A stretch of DNA of 64,000 nucleotides from assembly GCA_033763835.1 (NCBI GenBank), contig JANRJS010000026.1, positions 113,940 to 177,939 on the forward strand, written 5' to 3'. The DNA is from JAPKYZ01 sp033763835 (GTDB lineage Bacteria; Acidobacteriota; Terriglobia; Bryobacterales; Bryobacteraceae). A program made the position numbers and the translations under genes. The notes below the pieces were generated by a model that was not told where the DNA came from, did not search any database, and worked only from the letters and a program-made list of their open reading frames with translations. Positions 35,433-43,412 of the stretch are shown piece after piece; within the stretch, counting starts at the first letter, position 1, and every line of letters starts with the position of its first letter.

Positions 35433-35837
35433 TTGGTTGTGGCAGAGCCAGCGCCGCAAGAGCGGCCCGACATTCCCGACAAGCTTTACTTTCGAATTGG
35501 CGAAGTCGCAAAGCTGGCCGGGGTGAAGCCCTACGTGCTCCGGTATTGGGAGACGGAATTCTCGATTCTTGACCCCAAGAAGTCCGGTTCGAACCACCGG
35601 CTTTACCGGCGCAAGGACGTCGAATCGATTCTGGAAATCAAGCGGCTGCTCTATGAGAAACGCTTTACCATTGAGGGGGCGCGGAAGTTTCTTTCCGGCG
35701 GAAAGGCGCCCGAAGCGACCCGCACCAAACCGAAACCGGCGCCGGTAGTACAGACAGCTCTATTCGGCACAGCTAACTCAAGCGAATTGAGAGAAATTCG
35801 GGTTGAGCTGCAAGCATTACTTGATTTACTGAACTAA
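35433..35837 (+). CDS. MerR family transcriptional regulator
   Basis: 134 residues from a TTG (a GTG two codons later is equally likely). The winged helix RIGEVAKLAGVKPYVLRYWE and wing SGSNHRLYRRKDVESILEI are clear. The short C-terminal tail has a Pro-rich linker and a leucine-rich end (LREIRVELQALLDLLN), with no cysteines for metal sensing. It is 3 bases after the M3 peptidase stop and 50 bases before flbD. Similar MerR-like proteins occur next to translation genes in related phyla; its target is not evident. Confidence 0.85.
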   Translation: MVVAEPAPQERPDIPDKLYFRIGEVAKLAGVKPYVLRYWETEFSILDPKKSGSNHRLYRRKDVESILEIKRLLYEKRFTIEGARKFLSGGKAPEATRTKPKPAPVVQTALFGTANSSELREIRVELQALLDLLN

Positions 35838-35887
35838 GCTCCAATCGACCGTGGTCCGGACGATAAGACCGGCAGGGCCAACCGTCC

Positions 35888-36124
35888 GTGATCCGCCTTA
35901 CCCGACTCAACCGGCAGCCGATGGTACTGAACGCCGACCTGATCGAGCATATCGACCAGACGCCGGACACAGTGATCAGCTTGACCACCGGACAAAAGCT
36001 GACCGTCCTTGAGGACCCCTCGGAGGTGATCGGGCGCGTCGTGGACTTCCGCCGTGCCATCGCAGCTTCGGGGTCCGGACCGATTCTCGCCCGCCGGACG
36101 AAAGAGGAATCGCTTGCGCCCTGA
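35888..36124 (+). CDS. flbD: FlbD family flagellar protein
   Basis: 78 residues from a GTG. The sequence IRLTRLNRQPMVLNADLIEHI, then DTVISLTTGQKLTVLE and VIGRVVDFRRAI is the FlbD family (swarming motility/flagellar cluster protein, PF06289), commonly encoded beside motA. MotA starts in its last 11 bases. Its precise role in flagellar function is unknown. The GACGATAAG upstream (35859-35867) resembles only the -10 half of a flagellar sigma-28 promoter. Confidence 0.82.
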   Translation: MIRLTRLNRQPMVLNADLIEHIDQTPDTVISLTTGQKLTVLEDPSEVIGRVVDFRRAIAASGSGPILARRTKEESLAP

Positions 36125-36923
36125 CCTCGCCACGATCGCCGGAGCGCTGATCGCCGCCGGAGCGGTGGTAGGGGGCCTGCTGCTCGAAGGCGGATCGCTG
36201 CACGATATCGCGCAGTACACAGCCGCGATCATTGTGCTGGGCGGTACGTTTGGCGCGGTGATGGTCTCGACTCCACAGCGCACTTTGCTTTCGGCGGCAC
36301 GGCGGCTGGGGAGGGTGCTCTTCGCCCCGCGTGTCGAACCGGTGGCCTTGCTGAACGAGATCATCGGCTACGCGGCGAAGGCGCGCAAAACCGGGCTCGT
36401 GTCGCTGGAACCGGACATCGAAACCGCTTCGCATCCCTTTTTGAAAAAAGCGCTCATCCTGGCGGTCGACGGTTGTGACCTGCTCGAACTCCGCAAGATG
36501 CTCGAACTGGAGCGCGATCTCGAAGAGTCGCGCGCGGAGGCCGACGCCCGGGTTTACGAAGCGGCGGGCGGATACGCGCCGACCATCGGCATCATCGGCG
36601 CGGTGCTGGGCCTGATCCAGGTGATGAAACGGCTGGCGGACACCGAGCAGGTGGGGCACGGCATCGCGGTGGCGTTTGTCGCGACGGTGTACGGAGTGGC
36701 GCTCGCGAATCTATTTCTACTGCCGGCCGCCGCCAAGATCAAGGCGCGGATGGAAGAGGAGACGGAACTGCGCGAGTTGATGATCGAGGGGATCAGCGGC
36801 ATCGTCGAGGGGCTCAATCCGAAACTGATCCGAACCAAGCTGGAAGCGTTCGCACCGGGTGCGGCGGCCCCCGCGCCTAAATCTGCGCCCGCTCCAGCGG
36901 GCCGGGCCAAAGAGGCGGCGTAG
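36114..36923 (+). CDS. motA: Flagellar motor stator protein MotA
   Basis: 269 residues from a TTG inside the flbD end, with AGAGGA about 7 bases upstream; a farther GTG adds residues with no family match. Membrane helices (TIAGALIAAGAVVGGLLL, AAIIVLGGTFGAVM, TIGIIGAVLGLIQVM, AVAFVATVYGVALANLFLLP) and the cytoplasmic loop RDLEESRAEADARVYEAAGGYAP are MotA/PomA features. It forms the ion channel of the stator with MotB. There is an Ala/Pro-rich C-terminal tail. Confidence 0.9.
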   Translation: MRPDLATIAGALIAAGAVVGGLLLEGGSLHDIAQYTAAIIVLGGTFGAVMVSTPQRTLLSAARRLGRVLFAPRVEPVALLNEIIGYAAKARKTGLVSLEPDIETASHPFLKKALILAVDGCDLLELRKMLELERDLEESRAEADARVYEAAGGYAPTIGIIGAVLGLIQVMKRLADTEQVGHGIAVAFVATVYGVALANLFLLPAAAKIKARMEEETELRELMIEGISGIVEGLNPKLIRTKLEAFAPGAAAPAPKSAPAPAGRAKEAA

Positions 36924-36924
36924 C

Positions 36925-37716
36925 ATGGCCCGCCGAAAACGCGTCCAGGCCGCGAATCACGAGCGCTGGCTGGTCTCCTACGCGGACTTCATCACTTTGC
37001 TCTTCGCGTTCTTCGTGGTGATGTTCGCCAACTCGCAAGTGGACCGCGAACGGGTGGCGAGGGTCGCCGAATCGGTGAAAGGCGCGATGGAGCAAGGCTC
37101 GCTGAGCATCGTGATGAATGGCTTCTTGGGACGGTCGAGCCAAGTCAAGCCCACGGAGAAAGGTTTGGCGAATGCGCCGGGCGAAGTGGCTGGCAAGAGC
37201 GCCCAACAGGCCGCCGATTTATTGCCGTCCCTCGAATCGCTGAGCAAGCAATTCGCGGGCGAGATCGCCGAGGGCAAGATGCTGGTGACGCTCACGCAGC
37301 GCGGACTAGTGGTCAGCATGAACGAGGCGGCCTTTTTCCCTCCCGCCGAGGACACGATCAACCCGAGCACTTACTCGATGGTCGAGAAGTTGGCGGCCAC
37401 CGTGAAATCGCTCCCGAATCAAGTGCGCATGGAGGGGCATACGGACGCCACTCCGATCCGGTCGGCGCGCTTTCGTTCGAACTGGGAACTTTCCGCGGCT
37501 CGGGCGATCGCGCTGATGGAACTGATGACCTCGCGCTTCGGCGTACCGCGCGAGAAGGTAGCGATCGCCGGTTACGCAGACACTGCGCCGGTGGCGCCGA
37601 ACGATACCGCCGAGGGCCGTTCCCGCAACCGCCGCGTGGACATCGTGATCCTCAATCGCGACGGGATGAAGTCCGAACCCTCGCCGGCGGCGGACAAACC
37701 GGCAGCGGCGAACTAG
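36925..37716 (+). CDS. motB: Flagellar motor stator protein MotB
   Basis: 263 residues, 1 base after motA. Short basic N-terminus, then one membrane helix with the proton-binding Asp21 in VSYADFITLLFAFFVVMFA. The C-terminal OmpA-like peptidoglycan-binding domain has MEGHTDATPIRSARFRSNWELSAARA and GYADTAPVAPNDTAEGRSRNRRVDI. It anchors the stator to the cell wall. With flbD and motA it indicates a flagellated organism, though no other flagellar gene is in the window. Confidence 0.92.
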   Translation: MARRKRVQAANHERWLVSYADFITLLFAFFVVMFANSQVDRERVARVAESVKGAMEQGSLSIVMNGFLGRSSQVKPTEKGLANAPGEVAGKSAQQAADLLPSLESLSKQFAGEIAEGKMLVTLTQRGLVVSMNEAAFFPPAEDTINPSTYSMVEKLAATVKSLPNQVRMEGHTDATPIRSARFRSNWELSAARAIALMELMTSRFGVPREKVAIAGYADTAPVAPNDTAEGRSRNRRVDIVILNRDGMKSEPSPAADKPAAAN

Positions 37717-37734
37717 CTCTGCGAGAATTCTTTA

Positions 37735-37995
37735 GTGCCCGAGATTTGCCGCTTCTTCGGCATTGTGATTCAGATGTACTACGACGATCACGACCCACCG
37801 CATTTTCACGTTCGATACGGCGACCAGCGGGCGATTGTCGCCATCGAGAGCTTAGGGATAATTCGCGGAACTCTTTCGCCGCGGACGCTGGGCTTGGTCG
37901 TAGAATGGGCTGCGCAGCATCGGGAGGATTTGATTGCCGATTGGGAGCGGGCGCGAGCGCAAGCTCCGTTGGAGCGAATCGAGCCATTAAAATAG
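37735..37995 (+). CDS. DUF4160 family protein
   Basis: 86 residues from a GTG. The pattern MPEICRFFGIVIQMYYDDHD then PPHFHVRYGDQRAIVAIE and LGLVVEWAAQHREDLIADWE is the DUF4160 family. Members are small, widespread in accessory regions and very often followed by a DUF2442 gene, as here (4 bases between). The pair behaves like a toxin-antitoxin-type module by arrangement, but I know of no settled function. It sits between motB and tyrS. Confidence 0.82.
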   Translation: MPEICRFFGIVIQMYYDDHDPPHFHVRYGDQRAIVAIESLGIIRGTLSPRTLGLVVEWAAQHREDLIADWERARAQAPLERIEPLK

Positions 37996-37999
37996 GAAT

Positions 38000-38266
38000 G
38001 TGCTCCTCAATGTTGTCTACGCCTGTGCGCTCCCCGAGCACCGTGTGCTCTTGCGTTTCGAGGATGGCCTTGAGGGCGTCGTCGATTTGGGCACCCTAAA
38101 CTTCAGTGGAGTGTTCGCCCCGCTCGCGAACCCAACTTATTTCGCGAAGCTGCGCGTCGATCCCGACCTAGGCACTATCGCTTGGCCGAATGGCGCGGAC
38201 CTTGATCCCGACGTCCTTTACTCGAAAGTTTTGGCCAAGCGCGCCTCGCCTTACACTGAAACTTGA
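38000..38266 (+). CDS. DUF2442 family protein
   Basis: 88 residues from a GTG. FEDGLEGVVDLGTLNFSGVFAPLANPTYFAKLRVD and TIAWPNGADLDPDVLY are the DUF2442 signatures. It partners the DUF4160 gene. Its TGA overlaps the TTG of tyrS, so tyrS translation may depend on this gene. The TAC ACT at its end (38252-38257) resembles the -10 hexamer seen elsewhere and lies 5 bases before the tyrS start. Confidence 0.82.
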   Translation: MLLNVVYACALPEHRVLLRFEDGLEGVVDLGTLNFSGVFAPLANPTYFAKLRVDPDLGTIAWPNGADLDPDVLYSKVLAKRASPYTET

Positions 38267-39378
38267 CCCGCTTCCTCGACGAACAACTCGCCTATATCCG
38301 TAAAGGCTTCTCCGAAATCATCCGCGAAGAGGACTTGCGCGAACGATTGTCGCTGGGCCGCCCCCTGCGCGTGAAGGCCGGGTTCGATCCCACCGCTCCG
38401 GATCTGCATCTGGGCCACACCGTGCTCCTGCGCAAGCTGAAGCACTTTCAGGATTGCGGGCACACCGTGATTTTTCTGATCGGCGACGTCACCGGACTCA
38501 TCGGCGATCCCACCGGCCGGAACACCACCCGCCCCGCGCTTACCCGCGAAGAGATCGCCGCCAACGCGGAAACGTACAAGACGCAGGTCTTCAAGATTCT
38601 GGACCCCGTTAAGACCGAAATCCGATTCAACAGCGAATGGTTCGACAAGCTCGACTTCTACGGCGTAGTGAAGCTTGCGTCGAAATATACGGTCGCGCGG
38701 CTGCTCGAACGCGACGATTTTTCGAAACGCTTCAAGGAGAACGTTCCCATCTCCGTGCACGAGTTGCTGTATCCGCTAGCCCAAGGCTACGACTCGGTGT
38801 GTCTCGAATGCGACGTCGAACTCGGAGGATCGGACCAGAAGTTCAATCTTCTGGTCGGCCGCGAATTGCAGCGCGACTATGGGCAGCCGCCGCAGATTGT
38901 CGCCACGACGCCGCTGCTCGAAGGGTTGGACGGCGTCGAAAAGATGTCGAAGACCAAGGGCAACTACGTCGGCATCAACGAGTCCCCCGCGGCCATGCGG
39001 CAGAAGCTGATTAACATCTCGGACGACCTAATGTGGCGTTACTGGGAGCTTCTCACCGACGAATCGATGGAGGCGATCGCGGCCCGCAAGTCCGATCCAC
39101 GCGCAGCGAAAGAGGAGTTGATCCAGCGCATCGTCGCCGATTTTCATGGCGACGCGGGCGCCAATTGGGCGGACACGGTGGAAGTAGCCGATCCACGGTT
39201 GAACAAGATTCTGGTGCAGGCCGGGCTCGCCGCCTCGGGTACGCGCGCCGACGAGTTGATCAAGTCCGGCGCGGTGACCGTCGCCGGAGAGGCTATTCGC
39301 ATACCCACGCATCGCGTCCCCGCCGGACGTCACGACATCCAGGCGGGCAAGAAGATCAAGACCGTCGTCGTGTCCTAA
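38263..39378 (+). CDS. tyrS: Tyrosyl-tRNA synthetase
   Basis: 371 residues from a TTG overlapping the DUF2442 stop. The class I motifs are HLGH (in APDLHLGHTVLLRKL) and KMSKTKGN. A C-terminal S4-like RNA-binding domain follows (RLNKILVQAGLAASGTRADELIKSGAVTV). The shorter length fits the TyrZ subtype rather than E. coli TyrRS (about 420). The following permease ATG starts immediately after the TAA, so the strand run is contiguous. Confidence 0.94.
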   Translation: MTRFLDEQLAYIRKGFSEIIREEDLRERLSLGRPLRVKAGFDPTAPDLHLGHTVLLRKLKHFQDCGHTVIFLIGDVTGLIGDPTGRNTTRPALTREEIAANAETYKTQVFKILDPVKTEIRFNSEWFDKLDFYGVVKLASKYTVARLLERDDFSKRFKENVPISVHELLYPLAQGYDSVCLECDVELGGSDQKFNLLVGRELQRDYGQPPQIVATTPLLEGLDGVEKMSKTKGNYVGINESPAAMRQKLINISDDLMWRYWELLTDESMEAIAARKSDPRAAKEELIQRIVADFHGDAGANWADTVEVADPRLNKILVQAGLAASGTRADELIKSGAVTVAGEAIRIPTHRVPAGRHDIQAGKKIKTVVVS

Positions 39379-40602
39379 ATGCTACTGGCGTCGGACACGA
39401 TTTCGCAAAGCCTCGAGGCGCTTAAGGCGCACAAGTTGCGCGCCGCGCTCACGACGCTTGGGCTGACAATGGGCGTCGCGACGCTCATCACCGTAATGAC
39501 GATCGTCGAGGGCGCGAATCTCTATGTCGAGCAGAAAATCGCGACGCTCGGCACCGATGTATTTCAGATTGCGAAGACGCCCTTCGCTACCACCGACTTC
39601 GATCAGATCATCAAGTCGCAGAAGAACCGGCGCATCGAGTATTCCGACATGCTGTATCTCCGCGAGCGCTGCCAACGTTGCGGACTGGTAGGCGCTTCGG
39701 CGTCGGCGACGCTGAAAGTTCGCGTCGGCAATCGCGAGCTTTCGGACGTGACGATGAGCGGACAAACTCCGAACATGGTCGAGATCGACAACAAGACGGT
39801 GTCGCTCGGGCGGTACTTCACGGAGACCGAGAACGATCGGGTCGTCAACGTCTGCCTAATCGGCGAAACGTTACGCAAAGAGTTTTTCGAAGGCGCGGAT
39901 CCGCTAGGTAAGGTGATTCGCGCGGGTCCCGAAGAGTACACGGTAATTGGCGTTTTCGAGCCGATGGGCGCGGTGCTGGGCCAGGATCAGGACAATTTCT
40001 TCGCGATCCCGTTGAACGCTTTCCTGCGGGCGCGCGGCGCGCGTTCGACTTTGACCATCAATGTGCGCACGCGGCAAGGCGGCTCGTTCGACGACGCCCT
40101 CGAAGAGACCAAGGCTCTCCTGCGCGCGCGGCGTCACATCTACGGCTCCCGCGAAGAGGATTTCTTTATCGGCACCAAGGACAGCTACATCTCGCTGTGG
40201 AAATCGATCTCGGGCGCGTTTTTCGCGGTGTTCGTCATGGTGAGCGCGATTTCGGGCGTCGTCGGCGGCATCGTGATCATGAACGTCATGCTGGTTAGTG
40301 TGACCGAGCGGACCAAAGAAATCGGCGTACGGCGGGCCATGGGCGCCACACAGGACGACATCCGCAAGCAGTTCCTGACGGAGAGCGTCATGCAGTGTCT
40401 GGTGGGTGGTTGCTTCGGAATCGGCGCTGGATTTTTACTCGCGCTGTTGCTGCGCACATTCACCTCGTTCCCCGCTTCGGTGCAGGCGTGGGTCGCAATA
40501 CTCGGATTGGCGATGAGTTCCGCGATCGGATTGTTCTTCGGAATCTATCCCGCGACGCGAGCCGCAAAACTCGATCCTGTGGAGGCACTGCGTGCCGAAT
40601 AA
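39379..40602 (+). CDS. ABC transporter permease, MacB/FtsX type
   Basis: 407 residues. An N-terminal membrane helix (KLRAALTTLGLTMGVATLITVMTIVEG), a large MacB periplasmic domain (residues about 50-275) and three C-terminal helices with the FtsX signature (VGGIVIMNVMLVSVTERTKEIGVRRAMGAT, and a final GIYPATRAAKLDPVEALRAE). It starts directly after the tyrS stop. MacB-like permeases export lipids, peptides or drugs with an ATPase; no ATPase or membrane-fusion gene is adjacent, so partners are elsewhere. Confidence 0.88.
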   Translation: MLLASDTISQSLEALKAHKLRAALTTLGLTMGVATLITVMTIVEGANLYVEQKIATLGTDVFQIAKTPFATTDFDQIIKSQKNRRIEYSDMLYLRERCQRCGLVGASASATLKVRVGNRELSDVTMSGQTPNMVEIDNKTVSLGRYFTETENDRVVNVCLIGETLRKEFFEGADPLGKVIRAGPEEYTVIGVFEPMGAVLGQDQDNFFAIPLNAFLRARGARSTLTINVRTRQGGSFDDALEETKALLRARRHIYGSREEDFFIGTKDSYISLWKSISGAFFAVFVMVSAISGVVGGIVIMNVMLVSVTERTKEIGVRRAMGATQDDIRKQFLTESVMQCLVGGCFGIGAGFLLALLLRTFTSFPASVQAWVAILGLAMSSAIGLFFGIYPATRAAKLDPVEALRAE

Positions 40603-40627
40603 CGAAGAGGCGCTGCGTGCGGAGTAG
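40582..40627 (+). repeat. Duplicated permease 3' end (EALRAE-stop remnant)
   Basis: Two 21-base copies (40582-40602 and 40607-40627) both encode E-A-L-R-A-E-stop. They differ at four positions, all third codon positions (the stop is TAA versus TAG). The second copy is in another frame, belongs to no gene and now supplies the GAAGAGG site and GTG start region of the next permease. It looks like the surviving end of a deleted permease paralogue. Confidence 0.6.
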
Positions 40628-41906
40628 CGCTCTCGCCAATCGCACCTATCTCGACCGCGTGGTGTCGAGCGCGCAGATCGCCTGGGATACCCTGCGCGCT
40701 TCGAAAGTGCGGTCCGCGCTAACGATCCTCGGTGTCGTGATCGGCGTGACTAGCGTCATCTCGGTGGCCGCGATCATCGAGGGCCTGAACAAGTTTATTC
40801 AGGACAAAGTGGCTTCGTTCGGGCCGCGTACGATGTTCGTCGCTCGATTTCCCACCGGAGCCGATCCGGCTCGATTGCCCGAGAAATACCGAACTCGCAA
40901 GTATCTGACGTATGCCGACGCCGACGTGCTTCGCGCGCAGTGCCCTTCCCTGCAAACCGCGACCGCATTCGGGACCCGGGCGTTTTTCTTCGGCGAGTCG
41001 AATGAAATCCGATTCGGCTCCGAAGTCGTGGAGCGCTTCGTTCTGCGTGGGACGGAGCCCGAGTACGCCGACGCGATTCCCGCCTTCCAGGTGGAACATG
41101 GCCGCTTCGTCTCGGACTACGACGAGGATCACGCGCGCCCCGTGACGGTGTTGGGTCACGGCGTCGCCACGGCGTTGTTCGGCAATGTCGAGCCGTTGGG
41201 CAAAGAAGTGCGCATCAACGGCAAGGTCTACGAGGTGATCGGCGTGTTCGCGCCCGACCCAGGATTGTTCGGCTCCGGGATCGGCGGCGTCGATCTTTTC
41301 GTGATCGTGCCGTCGAGCGATTTTCGCAAGCGCTATCCCGAATCGAAGGAAATCTTCATCGCGTTCCTGCCTATGCCGGACCGCACCATGGAACAAGCTC
41401 GCGAAGAGGTGACGGAAACGCTTCGCAGGCAACGGCGCGTGAAGCAGAACGACGAACCGGATTTCGAAATCTTCTCGTCCGACTTTCTTTCGACACTCTG
41501 GAATCAACTCACCGGCGCACTCGTCGCTCTCACCGGCGTCATTTCGAGCGTCGGGCTGCTCGTCGGCGGAATCGGCGTGATGAACATCATGTTGATCTCT
41601 GTCACCGAACGCACCAAGGAAATCGGGATTCGGAAAGCGGTGGGCGCACGGCGCAGTGAGATTCGAGCGCAGTTTCTGATCGAGGCCGTGGTGCTGACGC
41701 TAATCGGCGGAGTGCTGGGGGTCTTAATGGGTGCGCTTGTCGCCTTTGTGGTGCGCACGGCGATTCCATCGGTACCGGCCACGCTATCCTACCTGTGGGT
41801 TGCATTGGGGGTCGGCATCTCGATCGGGGTCGGCCTGTTTTTCGGGTATTACCCGGCCAACCGCGCCGCGAATCTCGACCCGATCGTCTGCCTCCGGTAC
41901 GAATAG
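40617..41906 (+). CDS. ABC transporter permease, MacB/FtsX type (second copy)
   Basis: 429 residues from a GTG with GAAGAGG upstream; a much longer frame overlapping the first permease is unlikely. Same layout as the preceding gene: SAQIAWDTLRASKVRSALTI helix, a MacB-like periplasmic domain, then GGIGVMNIMLISVTERTKEIGIRKAVGAR and a terminal GYYPANRAANLDPIVCLRYE. Two unlike permeases in tandem may form a heterodimer. No ATPase is in the window. Confidence 0.88.
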   Translation: MRSSALANRTYLDRVVSSAQIAWDTLRASKVRSALTILGVVIGVTSVISVAAIIEGLNKFIQDKVASFGPRTMFVARFPTGADPARLPEKYRTRKYLTYADADVLRAQCPSLQTATAFGTRAFFFGESNEIRFGSEVVERFVLRGTEPEYADAIPAFQVEHGRFVSDYDEDHARPVTVLGHGVATALFGNVEPLGKEVRINGKVYEVIGVFAPDPGLFGSGIGGVDLFVIVPSSDFRKRYPESKEIFIAFLPMPDRTMEQAREEVTETLRRQRRVKQNDEPDFEIFSSDFLSTLWNQLTGALVALTGVISSVGLLVGGIGVMNIMLISVTERTKEIGIRKAVGARRSEIRAQFLIEAVVLTLIGGVLGVLMGALVAFVVRTAIPSVPATLSYLWVALGVGISIGVGLFFGYYPANRAANLDPIVCLRYE

Positions 41907-41926
41907 CCCGCGCGAAGCGAATAAGA

Positions 41927-42919
41927 ATGAACCTGCGCAAACGCCACGAATGGAGATTGAAGAACCGCACACTGCTGGCCGGCCAGCGAACGCTGATCGG
42001 CGGGTTGCTTCGCAGCGCCGTGGACCGGCCGCTCGATCCCGATCTGGCGTTCGCCGCCGCAGTTCAGTTCGAGGAAGCGGGCGCGGACTTCGTCGAAGTG
42101 GCGATCGAGGCGTTCGCGCCGGGCTCAAAGCGCATTACCGAGGCCGAAGAGTTGCGGCGTCTGGTGCCCGTGCTGAAGCGTCTTAAAGAACGGTTGGGCG
42201 TCCCGCTTTCGATCGTCACCGATAAATCGGCGGTGGCCGAACGCGCCTTCGAGTTCGGCGCGGAAATCGTCCACGACCCAACGGGCCTGACCACGGACGC
42301 CGCGCTGGGCAAGCTTGTCGCGCAGCACGACGCGGGATTGATCCTGGGCCACATGCGCGGATTGCCGGAATCTTGGTCGAAGCTCGGGTCGATGAAAGAC
42401 CCCGCGGGCGCGGTGGCCGCCGACCTAGACGCCAGCCTGCATCGCGCGCGGCGCTCGGGCGTCGAGGCGCACCGGATCGTTCTCGACCCCGGTCTCAACA
42501 TGGGCAAGCGGCGCGAGCAAAATGTCGAACTCGTGGCGCACCTCTCGCGTTTGTTCCGGTCCGGCGCTCCGGTTTCGGTGGAAGCCGATGGTCCTTGGTC
42601 CGTCGCCGCCGCGCTCGCGGGAGCGAACATTATCCGCACGGCGAACGTCGCGCAGTGCCGCGCCGCCACCGACGTCGCGGACGCGATCCTCGAAGCGCTT
42701 ATCCCGCCGGACGCACCTGACACCGAGGACAGTAGTGCGTCCCGCGTTGCGCGACCGCCGCGCGAACAATACGCTCCCCGCAGCGAGAACACTCCGCCCC
42801 CGCCCGCCCGTAGGCCCGATGCTCCTTTTGGTAAGCGCCCTCCCTTCCCCAGGGATCGCGAAAATCCGAGATCGTCGAGCCCCGCGCCGCGATGGCGTCC
42901 TCCAAAACGCGAACCGTAG
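41927..42919 (+). CDS. Divergent dihydropteroate synthase-like protein
   Basis: 330 residues. The TIM-barrel layout follows FolP: EEAGADFVEVAIEAFAPGS in the GGESTRPG position, EIVHDPTGLTTDA for NDVSG, LILGHMRG, HRIVLDPGLNMGKRREQNVEL for DPGIGFGKT, and a terminal GANIIRTANV for RVHDV. The first loop (NVTPDSF) is replaced, the Arg of STRPG, the SxK lysine and the RxH histidine are lost, so folate synthesis is doubtful. After about residue 258 the frame runs 221 bases antisense through mutM and encodes a Pro/Arg-rich tail. It is probably a paralogue with another role. Confidence 0.65.
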   Translation: MNLRKRHEWRLKNRTLLAGQRTLIGGLLRSAVDRPLDPDLAFAAAVQFEEAGADFVEVAIEAFAPGSKRITEAEELRRLVPVLKRLKERLGVPLSIVTDKSAVAERAFEFGAEIVHDPTGLTTDAALGKLVAQHDAGLILGHMRGLPESWSKLGSMKDPAGAVAADLDASLHRARRSGVEAHRIVLDPGLNMGKRREQNVELVAHLSRLFRSGAPVSVEADGPWSVAAALAGANIIRTANVAQCRAATDVADAILEALIPPDAPDTEDSSASRVARPPREQYAPRSENTPPPPARRPDAPFGKRPPFPRDRENPRSSSPAPRWRPPKREP

Positions 42920-43412
42920 CCCGATAGAGGGCGCGTCCGTCGATTTGCGACGCGGGTGTCAGCGGGTGGACCTTCGCCGCATACAAACATTCGTCCACAT
43001 AAATATTTCCGAGCCCTGCGACAAACGACTGATCGAGCAGCAACGGTTTGATCGCGCGCGCTCGGCCCGCTAGTTTTTCCGCGAACGCTGGTTCGCCGAT
43101 CGCGAGTACATCCGGCCCCAGCCCGTCGAGCGTTCCGTTCCACGTGAGCCTTCCGAACTTTCGGATGTCCTGGTAAAGCAGTGTGCGGCCTTCGAACGGA
43201 ATGACGCACCGCGTATGTTTGTCGGGCTCCGCGTCGAGACGAAAGACGCCGGTCATGCCCAGACGGGCGATCAACTTTGTTCCTTCGAACTCGAAGACGA
43301 TCGCCTTGCCGTGCCGCGACACGCCTTCGAGCAACCGGCCCTCGGAGCGTTGCCCCACCAGTTCCTCGCGCAGCACGCGAGCGATGGTCTCGGCTTCGGG
43401 AAGTTCAGGCAA
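42699..43412 (-). CDS. mutM: Formamidopyrimidine-DNA glycosylase, shortened N-terminal domain
   Basis: 237 residues; the usual length is about 270. The N-terminal catalytic PELPEAET, the lysine region (SRHGKAIVFEF), RLGMTG, DIRKFG, the GLGNIYVDECLYAAKVHP helix region and a complete CSRCGERI...YCPRC zinc finger are present. About 20-25 residues between LVGQ and RHGKAI are missing, where E. coli Fpg has two extra strands. The active residues survive, so activity is likely. It excises oxidised purines such as 8-oxoguanine. It starts inside the Rieske gene end (8-base overlap), and its 3' half overlaps the DHPS-like frame. Confidence 0.88.
   Translation of the reverse strand: MPELPEAETIARVLREELVGQRSEGRLLEGVSRHGKAIVFEFEGTKLIARLGMTGVFRLDAEPDKHTRCVIPFEGRTLLYQDIRKFGRLTWNGTLDGLGPDVLAIGEPAFAEKLAGRARAIKPLLLDQSFVAGLGNIYVDECLYAAKVHPLTPASQIDGRALYRATVRVLEDAIAARGSTISDFRDPWGREGAYQKEHRAYGRAGAECSRCGERIVRAAVAQRGTHYCPRCQVRPAG

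Noticed and set aside
35838..35888. Flagellar sigma-28 promoter upstream of flbD
   Set aside because: GACGATAA resembles the -10 half, but no TAAA-type -35 is at the right spacing.
38200..38265. T-box leader for tyrS
   Set aside because: tyrS overlaps the DUF2442 gene; there is no untranslated leader.
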